Shown: piece after piece, positions 7,147-9,253 of the stretch
How positions within the stretch are numbered: the first letter of the stretch is position 1
How the letters are laid out: each line of letters begins with the position of its first letter
Source: an uncultured Clostridia bacterium
GTDB taxonomy: Bacteria > Bacillota > Clostridia > Oscillospirales > Acutalibacteraceae
Direction: 5' to 3'
Assembly: GCA_937888485.1 (NCBI GenBank)
Contig: CALAQQ010000164.1
Coordinates: 1-9,253, forward strand
Length of the DNA: 9,253 bases
The notes under the pieces: model-generated
What the model saw: the letters and a program-made list of their open reading frames with translations, nothing else
What the model was told of the DNA's origin: nothing
Databases searched by the model: none
Position numbers and translations under genes: made by a program

Positions 7147-7154
7147 ATGTTTTA

Positions 7155-8399
7155 TTATTTTAATTTGTGAATGAACAAACCGCTTAAAAGTTTCGGTTCA
7201 AACCATGTCGATTTGGGAGGCATAATCTGACCTGCATCGGCGATATCCATAAGTTCATTGAGAGTTGTGGGATACATCGAGAATGCAAGACACATATCAT
7301 CGTTTACTCTGCGTTCAAGCTCACCGAGACCTCTTATTCCGCCGACAAAATCAATGCGTTTGTCTGTTCTGGGGTCGTCGATTCCGAGAACGGGAGAGAT
7401 GAGGTTGCTCTGGAGAATAGAAACGTCAAGCGCTTCTACGGGGTCTTCCGAATTGAAAGTGCCTTCTTTGGCGGTGAGCTTATACCATTTTCCGCCGAGA
7501 AGCATTCCGAATGTGTGAGCCTTTTCGGGTTTATATGCATTTTCACCGATAAGCTGTACGGTGAATTTATCGCTGATTTTTTCGATGAATTCGGCTTCGG
7601 TGTTGCCGTTCAAATCTTTCATAACACGGTTATAGTCCATGATTTCAAGCTCGTCGCAGTCGAAAAGTACGGCAAGGAAGAAATTGAATTCTTCGTTTCC
7701 GTCATAATCGGGATACTGCTCTCTGCGTTTCAGACCGACTTTTACAGCCGATGCGGCTCTGTGATGACCGTCGGCAATATAAAGATAGTCAACGCCTGCA
7801 AAAAGCTTTGCAATTTTTTCGTTTGTTTCGGGGCAGTCAATAACCCAAACCGTGTTTGCAATGCCGTCATTTGTTACGAAATCATAAACCGGAGCATGGG
7901 TTTCTTTCCAGTCTGCAACCGTTTTTGCAATTTCAGTCTGAGGACGGTAGGTGAGGAAAATCGGACCTGTATTTGCATCGCAGTAGTCAACATGGTTTAT
8001 TCTGTCTGCTTCTTTATCGGCTCTTGTGAGTTCATGCTTTTTGATTACTGAATTAATATAATCGTCAATCGAAACACAGCCTACAAGACCTGTCTGGCTT
8101 CTGCCGTTCATAATCTGGCGGTAAATATAGAATTTTGCTTCCTCATCCTGTTTGCAGATTCCGTCGGAAACGAGTTTATCGAGATTTTCTCTTGCTTTGA
8201 GATAAACGGTCTCGGAATAAAGGTCTGTACCTTCGGGCAAATCAATTTCCGCTTTGTCAACATGGAGGAAGGAATAAGGATTTCCCTTGACCATTTCTGC
8301 GGCTTCTTTGCTGTTCATAACGTCATAAGGGAGTGCCGCAACCTTGTCTGCATATTCGGGAACAGGTCTTATTGCTTTGAAAGGTCTGAAAACTGCCAT
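7155..8399 (-). CDS. DUF1015 family protein, function unknown
   Basis: Uncharacterised conserved protein of 414 residues, the normal length of the family, soluble with no signal peptide or membrane segment. Hallmarks seen: FRPFKAIRP near the N-terminus (4-12), AALPYDVMNS (21-30), KHELTR (121-126), the invariant ADGHHRAAS (209-217), and the C-terminal MPPKSTWFEPKLLSGLF (393-409). The HH pair and many acidic residues suggest a metal or nucleotide site, but no activity is established to my knowledge. In Clostridia this gene commonly sits beside serC and serA, which hints at a role linked to serine or central carbon metabolism; that is association only. The ATG at 8399 was chosen over the in-frame GTG at 8408 because AAGGTGAT (8404-8411) is a strong Shine-Dalgarno site 4 nt before it and overlaps the GTG. 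Confidence 0.93.
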   Translation of the reverse strand: MAVFRPFKAIRPVPEYADKVAALPYDVMNSKEAAEMVKGNPYSFLHVDKAEIDLPEGTDLYSETVYLKARENLDKLVSDGICKQDEEAKFYIYRQIMNGRSQTGLVGCVSIDDYINSVIKKHELTRADKEADRINHVDYCDANTGPIFLTYRPQTEIAKTVADWKETHAPVYDFVTNDGIANTVWVIDCPETNEKIAKLFAGVDYLYIADGHHRAASAVKVGLKRREQYPDYDGNEEFNFFLAVLFDCDELEIMDYNRVMKDLNGNTEAEFIEKISDKFTVQLIGENAYKPEKAHTFGMLLGGKWYKLTAKEGTFNSEDPVEALDVSILQSNLISPVLGIDDPRTDKRIDFVGGIRGLGELERRVNDDMCLAFSMYPTTLNELMDIADAGQIMPPKSTWFEPKLLSGLFIHKLK

Positions 8400-8403
8400 A
8401 TAT

Positions 8404-8411
8404 ATCACCTT
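8404..8411 (-). promoter_or_regulatory. Ribosome binding site fixing the DUF1015 start
   Basis: AAGGTGAT on the minus strand, an 8-nt match to the 16S anti-Shine-Dalgarno complement, 4 nt before the ATG at 8399. It overlaps the alternative GTG (8406-8408), so that codon is unlikely to be the start. Confidence 0.75.
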
Positions 8412-8451
8412 AACCTTGATAATGATGTCTGATTTGCATATGTTTCTTTTC

Positions 8452-8500
8452 AGTGAACAGTTAATAGTGAAGAGTGAATAGTTAAGAGTGGAGAGTGAAT
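8452..8500. repeat. Seven tandem copies of a 7-nt unit (AGTGAAN)
   Basis: The plus strand reads AGTGAAC, AGTTAAT, AGTGAAG, AGTGAAT, AGTTAAG, AGTGGAG, AGTGAAT without a break, followed by a degenerate AGTATTG (8501-8507). The first three bases AGT are invariant; most variation is at positions 4 and 7. It lies 50 bp upstream of the DUF1015 start and directly before a perfect hairpin, so the two may form one intergenic element. Heptamer arrays of this kind occur between genes in some Clostridia genomes (recalled, not searched). No function is assigned. Confidence 0.85.
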
Positions 8501-8511
8501 AGTATTGGAGG

Positions 8512-8534
8512 AAAATTGTACGTAGTACAATTTT
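8512..8534. repeat. Perfect inverted repeat, 10-bp stem
   Basis: AAAATTGTAC and GTACAATTTT flank a 3-nt GTA loop. The plus strand continues TATTTCG. The stem is AT-rich, so it is weak as an intrinsic terminator, and no known gene ends into it on either strand. Its position 5 nt after the heptamer array suggests a joint element. An operator palindrome for a dimeric regulator is another possibility. Confidence 0.75.
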
Positions 8535-8835
8535 ATTTCGATATATAGAGAAGCACTGCTAATCAAAAAATTGATTTATTATTCTACTAATGTTTAAACG
8601 TGAATACTATTCGTTTAAAAATTTCTGAAATAAGAATGATACCAAATATATCTGTAACTTGAGTACAGGCAGCCTTGAAATAACTGATATTCGTTCTGTC
8701 GCAACCGTACTCTTCCTTGAATATTTTTGAAATATTTCTCTATGTAAATATGGTAGTGTCAAGGCTTTTTAGTGTATGTTTGGAAATTACAATGCCAGCG
8801 TGTGTATTCATTGTTACCTAAAAATAAGAGAATAT
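8535..8835. other. AT-rich intergenic stretch, no confident gene
   Basis: About 300 bp without a supported gene. It contains a small AATCAA/TTGATT hairpin (8561-8576), an inverted repeat TTTAAACG/CGTTTAAA with an 11-nt loop (8593-8619), and a minus-strand open stretch of 50 codons (8587-8739) listed separately. No RNA gene fold or transposon ends were recognised. Confidence 0.6.
8587..8739 (-). pseudogene. Possible coding remnant, weakly AraC-like
   Basis: The minus strand is open for 50 codons between TAG at 8740-8742 and TAG at 8587-8589, with no ATG start near its 5' end. The first residues read RNISKIFKEEYGCDRT, which loosely resembles the second helix-turn-helix of AraC-type regulators (pattern YFSKxFKxxxG). 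The rest does not follow the family. In AT-rich DNA a 50-codon open frame can occur by chance, so this is a weak call. Confidence 0.2.
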
Positions 8836-8864
8836 TTGATTTTTTATTGATTGCAGAATATATT
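8836..8864 (+). promoter_or_regulatory. Sigma-A-like promoter for the rhamnosidase-like frame
   Basis: TTGATT (8836-8841) and TATATT (8859-8864) are 17 bp apart, 4 of 6 and 5 of 6 matches. Start of transcription would fall near 8871, about 20 nt before the ATG at 8891. The sequence around it is AT-rich, so a chance match is possible. Confidence 0.5.
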
Positions 8865-8890
8865 AAACCACCATAACAAGAGGTAACATT

Positions 8891-9253
8891 ATGACTTTTT
8901 TTGTTGATAGCAATTCAAAATGGCTCGGTAAAAATTGCGGTCTTGGAGATTATTCCGAAAAGACACTTCCCGCCCCATGGTACAAAACGGATTTCGAACT
9001 TCCCGAAAGCATTTCGTGTCAATGCGCGATTTGCGGTCTTGGATTTTATGAACTTTACATTAATGGTGAAAATATAACAAATGTGGGGTATTCAAGAAAT
9101 TCAAATGACAATAGAAAATATGTTACAGATTTCCCGAATACAACAACTGCCGGCAAAGAAGGATGTATTGTAATTCCTCATCTTGGTGCTTCCACAGAAG
9201 AATCAGAAGACAACTGTGCAGTAATGGCAGTAAAGGAATTGAAAAATTATATG
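8891..9253 (+). CDS. Chimeric frame: GH78 rhamnosidase N-terminus joined to SerA segment (runs off right edge)
   Basis: The frame is open from the ATG at 8891 to the window end, 121 codons. AAGAGG lies 7 nt upstream of the ATG. Residues 11-64 look like the N-terminal beta domain of alpha-L-rhamnosidase (GH78): WLGKN, then PAPWYKTDFELPE, then AICGLGFYELYINGE (46-60), a family hallmark. Residues 76-121 are instead the end of the NAD domain of D-3-phosphoglycerate dehydrogenase: KYVTDFPN (76-83), GCIVIPHLGASTEESEDN (91-108) with catalytic His97, and AVMAVKELKNYM (110-121). SerA residues 1 to about 225 are missing, and so is the rhamnosidase catalytic barrel. No known enzyme has this order. The join lies at residues 65-75 and is more likely an artefact than a working fusion. 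Confidence 0.75.
   Translation, partial: MTFFVDSNSKWLGKNCGLGDYSEKTLPAPWYKTDFELPESISCQCAICGLGFYELYINGENITNVGYSRNSNDNRKYVTDFPNTTTAGKEGCIVIPHLGASTEESEDNCAVMAVKELKNYM
9083..9115 (+). other. Apparent chimeric junction, rhamnosidase to serA
   Basis: Between Asn64 of the rhamnosidase-like domain and Lys76 of the SerA-like segment, the residues (VGYSRNSNDNR) fit neither family well. The reading frame happens to stay open across the join. No repeat, mobile-element end or direct duplication is seen around it. Confidence 0.55.

Noticed and set aside
7515..8051. 178-codon plus-strand open frame
   Set aside because: Lies wholly antisense within the DUF1015 gene, whose conserved motifs are continuous across it; the predicted product is a low-information Phe/Val-rich shadow.
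8452..8534. CRISPR array
   Set aside because: The repeat unit is 7 nt with no spacers between units, and no cas genes are nearby.
8865..8876. Shared CCACCATAAC string at both ends of the window (11-20 region and 8867-8876)
   Set aside because: Only 10 nt, inside coding sequence at the left and an untranslated leader at the right; most likely chance, not a direct repeat of a circular or mobile unit.

Overview
This window looks like a short metagenome-type contig whose core is ordinary chromosome from a gut-type Firmicute (Clostridia, probably Oscillospirales/Ruminococcaceae-like). The evidence is good Shine-Dalgarno sites before most genes, a clustered argC-argJ-argB-argD operon, a Clostridia-style ArgC, a DUF1015 protein, a fermentative D-lactate dehydrogenase and a GH42 beta-galactosidase. 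All six genes of the core are on the minus strand and read right to left. No rRNA, tRNA, CRISPR array, transposase or phage gene was seen.

Layout from the right, in transcription order. A DUF1015-family protein (7155-8399) is followed by a 10-bp-stem hairpin and then a D-lactate dehydrogenase (6091-7089). A 145-bp gap then holds a near-consensus sigma-A promoter overlapped by a phased set of ArgR-like half-sites. It drives argC (5007-5945), argJ (3779-4990), argB (2910-3767) and argD (1735-2898), which are spaced by 11-16 bp. These four enzymes convert N-acetylglutamate to ornithine, with ArgJ recycling the acetyl group. After argD comes an imperfect terminator hairpin and then a GH42 beta-galactosidase (83-1675).

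Both ends are odd. On the left, the GH42 frame loses its family sequence at about residue 514, near position 134. It runs into AT-rich DNA and then the first 21 codons of a sugar-nucleotide-type nucleotidyltransferase of Bacteroidota character (1-63, minus), preceded by a Bacteroides-like -7 element instead of a Shine-Dalgarno site. On the right, a plus-strand frame open to the window end (8891-9253) begins as an alpha-L-rhamnosidase (GH78) N-terminal domain. At about residue 65-75 it becomes the catalytic-His region of D-3-phosphoglycerate dehydrogenase (SerA). These junctions are best read as chimeric joins from assembly or amplification, though real rearrangement cannot be excluded from sequence alone.

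The 490-bp gene-poor stretch 8400-8890 holds seven tandem copies of a 7-nt unit, a perfect 10-bp hairpin, a possible 50-codon coding remnant on the minus strand and a sigma-A-like promoter for the rhamnosidase-like frame. I see no convincing undescribed defence or mobile system. The points most worth a second look are the two chimeric edges, the argC operator array and the heptamer repeat.
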